NCBI RefSeq assembly: GCF_048159605.1
Contig: NZ_JBLREB010000001.1
Location: forward strand, 62,001-126,000
From: Ectobacillus polymachus
GTDB taxonomy: Bacteria > Bacillota > Bacilli > Bacillales > Bacillaceae_G
Reading direction: 5' to 3'
Length of the DNA: 64,000 nt
Shown here one piece after another: positions 9,657 through 17,067 of the stretch (position 1 is the first letter of the stretch; every line of letters begins with the position of its first letter). The position numbers and the translations under genes are program-made. The notes under the pieces are model-generated. The model made no database searches, was not told where the DNA came from, and worked only from the letters and a program-made list of their open reading frames with translations.

Positions 9657-10456
9657 ATTTAGAGCCGCTAGTTTATTTTATAATAATTATTTTAATTAGT
9701 TTATTAGTTAATATATTTAATTTTTCTAATGATATGCTTTCCCTATTATTTGGTCTCTTGGCTTGTGCTATTTATGGAATAATTAAAATCTTCATTGACG
9801 GCACTACAAATATAAGAGAAGCTTGGTGGGCTGTCCAGAGCCAAACATTTTATAGGGAAAAAAAATTAAGACTGTCAATATCATATTTGTTTAGAATAAA
9901 AGTAAATAATAAGTATCTTCTAATAAAAGGTAATAGAATCAACCAATTTCAGCCTGTGGGTGGGGTTTATAAATATTATGATAGGGCATTTATTGAGGGG
10001 TTAGAGTTTTCGGAGGATTCTTTTATAAAAGCTGACGATGTTAGTAAAAATGACTTAAGAATATTTATTAAGGGGAAATATTTAATTAAATTTATGAATT
10101 GGTTTAAAAAGGGAGTAAGTAGAGAGTGCTCAGCAAATAGGGAATTTTTTGAGGAATTGATAGAGAGTGGTATTTTACCAGAGGATAAGTTTAAGATTCT
10201 TAATTATAAATATATTGGTCGTAAGACGAAAGGAATTTATTTAGATGATTATTTCAAGTGTCATCAAATTTTAATTGCGGATATTTTTGAATTTATCCCT
10301 TCTAATGACCAACTAAAAGCTCTTAAGGAATTATTAAATAATGAAACTGAGAAATATATATGGGCGGATGAAGAATTGATTCTTCAAAGAGGAGTAATTA
10401 AGGGGAAAGATAGAAATAATAATATTTCGTTAACTGCAGAATGGATTATAGAATAA
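9653..10456 (+). CDS. Two-TM SMODS-associated NUDIX-like protein (Cap16-like)
   Basis: A 267-residue protein with two predicted membrane helices (about 5-21 and 28-46), then REAWWAVQSQTFY and a NUDIX-like fold: QPVGGVYK (100-107) and a helix ANREFFEELIESGI (161-174) that matches the REUxEExGU half of the NUDIX box after an insertion of roughly 50 residues. This arrangement matches the 2TM plus SMODS-associated NUDIX effector family (Cap16) of CBASS systems, from memory of the family. Here no CD-NTase is adjacent; the partner is a reverse transcriptase with a 4-bp ATGA overlap and an AAAGGGG ribosome site inside the RT gene. A membrane-acting effector triggered by the RT is inference. Confidence 0.75.
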   Translation: MNLEPLVYFIIIILISLLVNIFNFSNDMLSLLFGLLACAIYGIIKIFIDGTTNIREAWWAVQSQTFYREKKLRLSISYLFRIKVNNKYLLIKGNRINQFQPVGGVYKYYDRAFIEGLEFSEDSFIKADDVSKNDLRIFIKGKYLIKFMNWFKKGVSRECSANREFFEELIESGILPEDKFKILNYKYIGRKTKGIYLDDYFKCHQILIADIFEFIPSNDQLKALKELLNNETEKYIWADEELILQRGVIKGKDRNNNISLTAEWIIE

Positions 10457-10577
10457 TAAAAACCTACTCCGTAATTTTTAAGAAACAATATGTTTAATAT
10501 TTTAATTGAAGGTCTTTAATAATAGTATGGATAACTTCTGTTCAAACATTGGCATATATCGGATAAAGCTCTTTAGT

Positions 10578-10635
10578 GACGGGATTGTGGAGGAATTGGC
10601 ATAAGCGCATGACTTAAAATTATGTTCCTGCGACT
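10578..10635 (+). pseudogene. Truncated tRNA-Leu(UAA)-like sequence
   Basis: The stretch contains a D-arm-like GGAATTGGCATAAGCGC followed by a 5-bp anticodon stem (CATGA/TTATG) closing the loop CTTAAAA with anticodon TAA, and then the start of a long class II variable arm. No TTCGAATC-type T arm and no matching 3' acceptor strand follow. It therefore looks like the 5' two thirds of a tRNA-Leu. It lies 120 bp behind the RT/NUDIX operon. It may be an integration scar or a phage-type tRNA remnant. Identification is by pattern only. Confidence 0.45.
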
Positions 10636-10978
10636 CTTTTTTGTATTACGAATAGATTTTAAATTATTAGCACATGTAGCCCACTGGGAGAATACGAAAT
10701 TTATATCCACATATGTTGCTTTTTTTCCATATTCAAAAGTACAGAAAGACTTAGACTTACTTTACGTGATTAAGAAGTAAAGGTTTGTACTGTTGACTTA
10801 AGTAGAAAAGGAAGAACAGTCATTATCGTTTAATTGATTAACTCAAAGCGTACTGAATAGAAGTCGTAACAGTATTTTCTAAAAATTATATTAGCATCTT
10901 AGTTATATGTAAACAAAATTCCTTTCTTCTATTTTCCTTCCTCCAAAATTAATGTTAAAATTCCAATAAACGATATAA
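10636..10978. other. Gene-free stretch before the MutT-like gene
   Basis: No credible open reading frame, hairpin terminator or repeat was recognised here. Codon-like fragments are interrupted by many stops, so the DNA may be decayed mobile or coding sequence of unknown origin. Confidence 0.4.
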
Positions 10979-10994
10979 AGGGGAAGTACAAACC

Positions 10995-11399
10995 ATGAAA
11001 AAAACAATAATAGTCGTAGGTGCAGCTCTATTCAATGACCGTAGCGAACTTCTATGCGCCTTGCGTTCACCAATTATGTCTTTGCCCAACCTATGGGAAT
11101 TCCCGGGTGGTAAGATCGAAGCAGGAGAAACTTCAGAAGAAGCTCTTATCCGTGAAATTCAAGAAGAACTAGAATGCAAAATAGAAGTTTACGAAGAAAT
11201 AGAAAATACAACGTTCGAATACCCAAAAATTATTGTAAACCTACATACATTCAAATCAAAAATTATAGAAGGTACTCCAAAGGCAAAAGAACATGCGGAA
11301 TTAAGATGGGTGCCTATCCAAGAAATTAAATCTTTGGAATGGGCACCTGCTGATATTCCGGCTGTGGAGGCTTTGTTAGCAAATAAGGTTAATATATAA
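10995..11399 (+). CDS. MutT-type NUDIX pyrophosphohydrolase
   Basis: A 134-residue, single-domain NUDIX hydrolase of the usual MutT length. The full NUDIX box is present: GGKIEAGETSEEALIREIQE followed by EL (GX5EX7REUXEE). The N-terminus (KKTIIVVGAALFNDRSELL) and WEFPGGK match (deoxy)nucleoside triphosphate/8-oxo-dGTP pyrophosphohydrolases, which hydrolyse NTPs to NMP and PPi. The ribosome site AAGGGGAAG lies about 11 bp upstream. It is separated by about 500 bp from the PLD-helicase gene, so joint action is possible but not shown. The substrate cannot be inferred from sequence. Confidence 0.88.
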   Translation: MKKTIIVVGAALFNDRSELLCALRSPIMSLPNLWEFPGGKIEAGETSEEALIREIQEELECKIEVYEEIENTTFEYPKIIVNLHTFKSKIIEGTPKAKEHAELRWVPIQEIKSLEWAPADIPAVEALLANKVNI

Positions 11400-11830
11400 A
11401 TATTCAGGCACGGGATGATGCAATTTCCATCTGATGATCATTAGCTTAGTTTCATGACTAAATACATAGTCGAGTTCGCCAAGATAGGTAAATGGAAACA
11501 TCATTCCGTGCAATATCAAATTTGCGGACGAAGAGAAAGATGTAAATAAATGCTACGTTCTTTATGGTATCCATAGTTCTTTCGCGTTCTGATTCAAAGG
11601 ATGTTTGCCTTTGACAAACCATTAAATAACCCCTTAAATAATAAATACTCTGAAACATCCTCTAATTTATTAAGATTCACAAACTACAAAAAGTAATTGT
11701 CTGTCCCTCCATTACGCCAAACCCATTCCTTCACATTGGCTTCCATAAGAAATATCAGAATCATTTCTCAAATAGTTTTATTAGAGTGTAAGCTTGTTTC
11801 CTCCTGTGAGAAAATTGTAATATAAAAATA
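11400..11830. other. Intergenic region without recognised gene
   Basis: About 430 bp. A minus-strand open stretch at 11458-11658 (66 codons) has no ribosome site or recognisable domain, and I do not consider it a gene. No repeats or terminator with a U-run were found. Confidence 0.4.
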
Positions 11831-11860
11831 TTTACACACCCCAATAACCAGGATTACAAT
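11831..11860 (+). promoter_or_regulatory. Candidate sigma-A promoter of the PLD-helicase operon
   Basis: A TTTACA -35 box (11831-11836) and a TACAAT -10 box (11855-11860) are separated by 18 bp, 14-35 bp before the candidate start codons of the downstream gene. Confidence 0.45.
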
Positions 11861-11894
11861 AAACATAAATAAATTGGTAATGAATGGTGATTAT

Positions 11895-14798
11895 ATGGAG
11901 AATTTAATTCGGGATTTACAAGAGTCTTTACATAAGGGGTTTATTGATCAAAAGGTTAACCAATCTAGAAGATACTTACCCATGCTATTAGTCAATAATG
12001 CGAAAAAAAGCGAAAATGTCTTAACTTCTTTACTGGAAGAGCTGGATCATTGTCAGTGTTTCATATTTTCTGTTGCTTTTATTACGGAAAGTGGTCTTGC
12101 TGTTTTAAAGTCCCATCTTTACGATTTAAAACAAAGAGGAATAAAAGGACGTATTTTAACTTCGACCTTTTTACTTTTCAATAAACCGAAAGTATTTAAA
12201 GAACTGCTGAAGATTAAGAATGTAGAAGTGAGATTGACTAATTTAGAAGGTTTTCACTCAAAGGGATACATATTTGAACACAAAAATTATTATTCTTTAA
12301 TTGTTGGGAGCTCTAACCTAACCGCAAATGCATTAAAAGTAAACTATGAATGGAATATAAAACTGACCTCGCATGAAAATGGAGAAATCGTTCATCACTT
12401 CAAAGATCAATTTGAAGAGGTATGGCAATCTTCTCAGCCATTGACTGAAGCATGGATTGAAGAGTATGAGAAGAACTATAACCAAAACCATGATAATCAA
12501 TTGATGGATCGTGTGCTGGAATTCCCTGCTCCATTTCAGGTTAATTCGATTAGAGATTCTTTAAAAATTGAGCCAAATAAAATGCAACGAGCAGCATTGC
12601 AAGAAATTCAGGCTCTTAGGGACACTGGGAAAGATAAGGGATTGGTGATTTCAGCAACGGGGACGGGAAAAACCTATCTTTCTGCCTTTGATGTAAGGCG
12701 TTTTGCACCTAAACGTATGCTATTTGTCGTTCACCGAGAGCAAATATTACAAAAAGCAAAATCAGACTTCCAACGGGTTTTAGGTGGAATTGATGATGAA
12801 TTTGGGATTTTATCAGGTTCGAATAAGCAAACAAATGCAAAGTATTTATTTGCCACGATCCAAACCATTTCAAAGGAAGAGAATCTATCTCAATTTGACC
12901 CTGAAGCATTTGACTATATTTTAATAGATGAAGTACATAAAGCAGGTGCCAAATCTTATCTGAATGTGATCAATTATTTTCAACCTAAATTTTTAATGGG
13001 AATGACTGCTACACCAGAGCGTACAGATGATTTTAATATTTATGAGCTTTTCAACTACAATATTGCGTATGAAATTCGTTTACAAGAAGCCCTGGAAGAG
13101 GATATGCTTTGTCCTTTTCATTATTTTGGAGTGACTGATCTTGACTATAATGGAGAGACAATTGATGATACAACTGTACTATCGAAGCTTGTTACAGAAG
13201 AGCGTGTCGATCATTTGATGGAAAAGATTCAATACTACGGTTTTTCAGGTGACAAAGTAAAAGGGTTGATATTTTGTAGTCGTAAAGAAGAAGCAGGGGA
13301 ACTATCTCTTGCATTAAATGAAAGAGGTTTACGTACGGTAGCATTAACGGGTGACGATTCTCAAGAAGAAAGAGTACATCGTGTCAACCAGTTAGAAAAT
13401 GGTGACCTTGATTACATACTAACAGTTGATATTTTTAACGAAGGAATCGATATTCCATGCATTAATCAAGTAGTGATGGTAAGACAAACGCAATCGAGTA
13501 TTATCTTTATTCAGCAGTTAGGAAGAGGACTTCGCAAGCATGAGTCGAAGGATTTCGTTACGATCATCGATTTTATTGGCAATTATAAAAATAACTATTT
13601 AATTCCAATCGCTCTTTCCGGAGATAAATCACAAAATAAGGATAATATTCGCCGTCATACAAATGATACAAGCTATATTAAAGGTGTTTCCACGATTAAC
13701 TTTGAAGAAATTGCTAAGAAACAAATTTTTAAAGCAATTAATAGCAGTAATTTAACTTCAATGAAAGTCCTAAAAGAAGCCTTCGTGGAATTGAAAAATC
13801 GAATTGGTCGGGTTCCATATTTATATGACTTTATCACGAATCATTCTATCGATCCTGTTGTCATTGTTGATAAGTATTCGAACTACTATCAATTTTTATT
13901 AAAAATGAAAGAAGAAGTGCCTGCTTTAACAGAGTATGAAAATAAAGTGTTGACGATGCTGTCATTGGAAGTATTGAATGGAAAACGAAAACATGAAATT
14001 ATATTACTGGATTTGTTACTACGTCAAAATCAAGTAGAATGCGACGAGTATCTTAAAAATTTGGCAGAATCGAATTGTCCAACTGATGAAGCGACGATTG
14101 CTTCTGTTCATCGCATATTTGATCTGTCCTTTTTCTTGCAAAATAATAAGAAGAACTACGGAGAAGATCCAATAATTACCTTGCAGAATAATAAGATTTA
14201 TAGATTTAATGATTTACTTCGTAGTCGTCTTAATCAAAATCAATACTTCAAAAATATGATTATCGACATAGTAACAAGTTCGAAAGAAAAAAGTAGAATC
14301 TATCAAAGCTATCAGCCACTTACTTTGTATGAAAAATATACAAGAAAAGACGTATGTAAGCTTTTAAATTGGGAAAATGATGAAAGCTCAACGATGTATG
14401 GCTATAAAACGAAATATCACACTTGTCCAATTTTTATTACCTATCATAAAAACGATGAAATAGATACCAGTGTAGATTATGAAGATGAATTTATAAACCA
14501 AGAAATGCTTAAATGGTACACAAGAAGCAATAGATCTTTACAATCTAGAGAAGTTCAAACGATTATTGAATCGAAAGAAAACAATATCGATATTCATATT
14601 TTTGTAAAAAAGGATAATGATGAAGGAAGCGACTTTTACTATTTAGGCAAGGCCACTCCAGATAAAGAGAGTGTTCAACAAGCAGAAATGAAAGATAAAG
14701 ATGGAAAAGATATTCCGGTAGTCCGTATGAATATGATCATGGAGCATGCAATTGATAATAAGCTTTATGATTATATACGGAATGGGACGGAAGTGTAA
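11895..14798 (+). CDS. PLD-nuclease/DEAD-helicase/DUF3427 protein
   Basis: About 967 residues with three parts. (1) An N-terminal phospholipase-D-like nuclease half-site: FHSKGYIF (H121, K123) and GSSNLTANAL (138-147). (2) An SF2 helicase: ATGTGKTYLS (GTGKT 256-260), DEVH (345-348), MTATPERTD, then TVDIFNEGIDIPCI and QQLGRGLRK in lobe two. (3) A C-terminal DUF3427 region with YTRKDVCKLLNWENDESSTM and a HIFVKK/FYYLGKA-like beta fold. This is the Res-like architecture of stand-alone helicase-nucleases often found in defence islands. ATG 11895 is preferred (GGTGAT upstream); TTG 11874 and ATG 11880 are in-frame alternatives. A four-TM protein gene follows after 16 bp. A diverged fragment of a homologue exists at 39566-39658. 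Confidence 0.87.
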   Translation: MENLIRDLQESLHKGFIDQKVNQSRRYLPMLLVNNAKKSENVLTSLLEELDHCQCFIFSVAFITESGLAVLKSHLYDLKQRGIKGRILTSTFLLFNKPKVFKELLKIKNVEVRLTNLEGFHSKGYIFEHKNYYSLIVGSSNLTANALKVNYEWNIKLTSHENGEIVHHFKDQFEEVWQSSQPLTEAWIEEYEKNYNQNHDNQLMDRVLEFPAPFQVNSIRDSLKIEPNKMQRAALQEIQALRDTGKDKGLVISATGTGKTYLSAFDVRRFAPKRMLFVVHREQILQKAKSDFQRVLGGIDDEFGILSGSNKQTNAKYLFATIQTISKEENLSQFDPEAFDYILIDEVHKAGAKSYLNVINYFQPKFLMGMTATPERTDDFNIYELFNYNIAYEIRLQEALEEDMLCPFHYFGVTDLDYNGETIDDTTVLSKLVTEERVDHLMEKIQYYGFSGDKVKGLIFCSRKEEAGELSLALNERGLRTVALTGDDSQEERVHRVNQLENGDLDYILTVDIFNEGIDIPCINQVVMVRQTQSSIIFIQQLGRGLRKHESKDFVTIIDFIGNYKNNYLIPIALSGDKSQNKDNIRRHTNDTSYIKGVSTINFEEIAKKQIFKAINSSNLTSMKVLKEAFVELKNRIGRVPYLYDFITNHSIDPVVIVDKYSNYYQFLLKMKEEVPALTEYENKVLTMLSLEVLNGKRKHEIILLDLLLRQNQVECDEYLKNLAESNCPTDEATIASVHRIFDLSFFLQNNKKNYGEDPIITLQNNKIYRFNDLLRSRLNQNQYFKNMIIDIVTSSKEKSRIYQSYQPLTLYEKYTRKDVCKLLNWENDESSTMYGYKTKYHTCPIFITYHKNDEIDTSVDYEDEFINQEMLKWYTRSNRSLQSREVQTIIESKENNIDIHIFVKKDNDEGSDFYYLGKATPDKESVQQAEMKDKDGKDIPVVRMNMIMEHAIDNKLYDYIRNGTEV

Positions 14799-14814
14799 GA
14801 GCAGGTGATTTATT

Positions 14815-15660
14815 ATGATTATTAGAGATCTTATAAAGGTATATGATAAAAATTTTAGCTTTTTTAATGCATTTAAAAATAGTTTTAAAGATAGTACGTT
14901 AATAATACTACCTTGTTCTTTTATATTAATTTCAATAATCGGATTTTACCACGGTTATTATCTAGAAACTAATAATCCATATAGAGTGTTGTTAATGTTA
15001 GCTTCAATAGCATTATATATAGTCTCAATATTTGGAATTGGCTTTATTCGAGGAAAAGGTATTGTACGTAAATATGGGAGTAATGATAAATTTGAAGAAC
15101 ATAAACTTAATGAAATAGATGAGTTTATTAAGAAAAAATTAGGATTAAAGTCAGTTAAACAATATGAATTATTAGATTCATTACTTAAAAAAGAGATTGA
15201 AATAATAGAAGATATCAAAAAGTTTCCATTCTCAAGTATAATAACACAGTTATTTGTAGCTGTTTTAATAACAGGCTTATTATCTTATAGTATTAAAGAA
15301 TTAGTTAATGGAGATAGTAAGGTTGGACTATCGTTATTTGCATTGTATTTAATGATTATTGGGACAATTATTATGTTCGGATTATTGGTTTATAGTTTAA
15401 GGGATTTTGGAAAGATAAAAAAATTAAAACATATAAGTAGAATCATTTCAGAATTATCGATTACAATTTCTAAAACTGAGAATGGATTAGGAAAGCAAGA
15501 GAAGGAAGTAAATAAAAGTAATAAAAATAAAGGTAGGGCTAAAAATAAAAAATATAAAGTAAGAAAAATGAGAACAAGATACGAAAATGGTTATATGCAC
15601 GCAAAGTTATCGAATCGTGTACAGATTGTTAAAAAAGAAGATGTGGAAAATTTAACCTAA
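14815..15660 (+). CDS. Four-TM membrane protein of unknown function
   Basis: A 281-residue protein. Hydrophobic segments lie near residues 28-48, 58-75, 146-165 and 176-196. They form two pairs separated by a charged, possibly coiled-coil loop (about 85-135), and the C-terminal tail is very Lys/Arg/Asn-rich. I recognise no family. The ribosome site AGGTGA is 6 bp upstream, and the gene starts 16 bp after the PLD-helicase, so the two are probably co-transcribed. Pairing a nuclease/helicase with a small membrane protein is a recurrent layout in defence cassettes, where the membrane protein may execute abortive infection. That role is inference. Confidence 0.7.
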   Translation: MIIRDLIKVYDKNFSFFNAFKNSFKDSTLIILPCSFILISIIGFYHGYYLETNNPYRVLLMLASIALYIVSIFGIGFIRGKGIVRKYGSNDKFEEHKLNEIDEFIKKKLGLKSVKQYELLDSLLKKEIEIIEDIKKFPFSSIITQLFVAVLITGLLSYSIKELVNGDSKVGLSLFALYLMIIGTIIMFGLLVYSLRDFGKIKKLKHISRIISELSITISKTENGLGKQEKEVNKSNKNKGRAKNKKYKVRKMRTRYENGYMHAKLSNRVQIVKKEDVENLT

Positions 15661-15761
15661 CCCTTGTTTCTACCCTAAATTCATGGCCTAAATTCATAGT
15701 AGAAAATTAATGTAAATAATAACCTAAAAGAAGACTTTGTCAAGTAGAAAATCGAATTGGC

Positions 15762-15850
15762 TGAGTCCTATAGTGAGTCCTATACTTATATAACTTTATA
15801 ACAAATAATTTCATCAATTCTGATGTCATATCATCAATTCTGATGTCATA
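15762..15850. repeat. Short tandem repeats (11 bp and 20 bp units)
   Basis: TGAGTCCTATA occurs at 15762-15772 and 15774-15784, and the 20-mer TCATCAATTCTGATGTCATA occurs twice exactly, in tandem at 15811-15830 and 15831-15850. With only two units and no spacers, this is not a CRISPR array. Confidence 0.8.
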
Positions 15851-15869
15851 GTTAAAGCATTTCAAATTA

Positions 15870-15900
15870 AACAACGCCCACAGAAAATGTGGGCGTTGTT
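15870..15900. terminator. Bidirectional hairpin terminator
   Basis: A perfect 13-bp stem (AACAACGCCCACA 15870-15882 with TGTGGGCGTTGTT 15888-15900) around a GAAAA loop. It sits between convergent genes, the four-TM protein on + and the DUF3918-like gene on -. Confidence 0.85.
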
Positions 15901-15903
15901 ACA

Positions 15904-16203
15904 TTATCTTTTTTTTACCGTATTAGGCGTAATATCATCCGCAAATTCGGCCAGTCCAGCTGCAGCTTTTGGTACTTGGGAAGCTGCTGAAGCTGCTTGA
16001 TTTCTTAAATTACCCATTGCATTTTGAAGAGGGCGCAGTATATTGCCGTTTCGACTTCTTCCGAGTCCCCAAGCAACTGCACTAATGCCTATACCAATTA
16101 AAGACATCCACATCATACCTATACCTCTTCTTCTTCTGCCAAACATTCTGATAAGGTTTCGTATTCCCCAAATCTTCATAAGCATAAGCATCAAATTATT
16201 CAT
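15904..16203 (-). CDS. DUF3918/YrzQ-like small membrane protein
   Basis: A 99-residue protein. The start is set at the ATG at 16203 because AAGGAG precedes it (minus strand, about 8 bp); a longer frame to 16284 lacks this support. A basic RRRRRG run precedes a hydrophobic segment MMWMSLIGIGISAVAWGLG, followed by an Asn/Gln/Ala-rich amphipathic tail ending in KKR. The pattern resembles the DUF3918/YrzQ group of Bacillaceae. Function unknown. It shares a bidirectional terminator with the convergent four-TM gene. The family call is moderate. Confidence 0.6.
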   Translation of the reverse strand: MNNLMLMLMKIWGIRNLIRMFGRRRRGIGMMWMSLIGIGISAVAWGLGRSRNGNILRPLQNAMGNLRNQAASAASQVPKAAAGLAEFADDITPNTVKKR

Positions 16204-16336
16204 TATCCAGCACTCCTTTATAAAAAATTTGGACCCTCTTGCATCATTTAATATTTGCTTTTTTGGAGGTGATAATGCTGGCAATGTTTTGATATAGATT
16301 ACCCAACACTTTTGACAAAAACTTTAATATAACAGC

Positions 16337-16852
16337 TCATTGACGGGCAAAATAATTTAAACCTCGAAATACTTTAGTAACTAGGATACTGGTCATGGTA
16401 CCAATAAAGGCACTTCCGATAATATCAAATGGATAATGATGACCGATCCAAATTCGTGAGAAACCCGTGAATATAGATAAGATCCACATAATCAAGCCAA
16501 GAGTACGTTTATAAAGAAAAATCGAAGTCGATACCGCAAATGCAATCATCGTATGTTTACTTGGAAAGGAAGAATCTGTTTTTGATGGAATGAGAATCCC
16601 GACCCGATGTTTTACAAAAGGACGCGGTTTAAAATAAAACAATTTAATCAACGTGTTAAGAAACAAAGCTACCACTGCGGAAAGCAATGCATGGAAAGCA
16701 AACCTTTTACTCAAATCATTTCGAAACCACATAAAGATTAAAACAAACAGAAACACATACCGCAATTTATTTGATAATAGGATCATAAGTAAGTCAGTTG
16801 GAGAAGAACGTCCAGAACGCCGATTGATTGCTTTAAATAGTTTGTAGTTCAT
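16337..16852 (-). CDS. bcrC: PAP2-family undecaprenyl-diphosphatase (BcrC-like)
   Basis: A 171-residue integral membrane phosphatase with the three PAP2 signature blocks: KLFYFKPRP (KX6RP), FPSKHT (PSXH) and SRIWIGHHYPFD (SRX5HX3D), plus about four to five hydrophobic helices. BcrC enzymes dephosphorylate undecaprenyl pyrophosphate outside the membrane, recycling the lipid carrier for wall synthesis and giving bacitracin tolerance. GGAGATATCTTT precedes ATG 16852 on the minus strand. It looks like a core gene adjoining accessory DNA. Other PAP2 enzymes (PgpB-like) cannot be excluded. Confidence 0.8.
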   Translation of the reverse strand: MNYKLFKAINRRSGRSSPTDLLMILLSNKLRYVFLFVLIFMWFRNDLSKRFAFHALLSAVVALFLNTLIKLFYFKPRPFVKHRVGILIPSKTDSSFPSKHTMIAFAVSTSIFLYKRTLGLIMWILSIFTGFSRIWIGHHYPFDIIGSAFIGTMTSILVTKVFRGLNYFARQ

Positions 16853-17067
16853 AAAGATATCTCCTTTTTTTCGATACCAATAAAATTCCCTGTTATGGAT
16901 AAAAGTATGTAGAAGTCGAAGAGAATTGTCTGAAGATAGAGGGCATTTTAATGCTTGCTAGTAGAAATTTTTAAAAATTTTCCATTCTGACCCAAATACT
17001 ACCACAACTCGGTATACAATAAACTCATCCTTACATAAAACCAATTCCTAACAAAGGAGAGATTTGT

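Noticed and set aside
8013..10456. Retron or group II intron maturase for the RT gene
   Set aside because: No X/maturase domain, no msr/msd-like structure recognised beside it, and the C-terminus is a long helical extension typical of Abi/UG RTs.
11458..11658. Minus-strand 66-codon open frame as a gene
   Set aside because: No ribosome site, no recognisable domain, odd composition, and it lies in otherwise decayed intergenic DNA.
15811..15850. Tandem 20-bp repeat as a CRISPR array
   Set aside because: Only two contiguous units with no spacer and no cas genes anywhere in the window.
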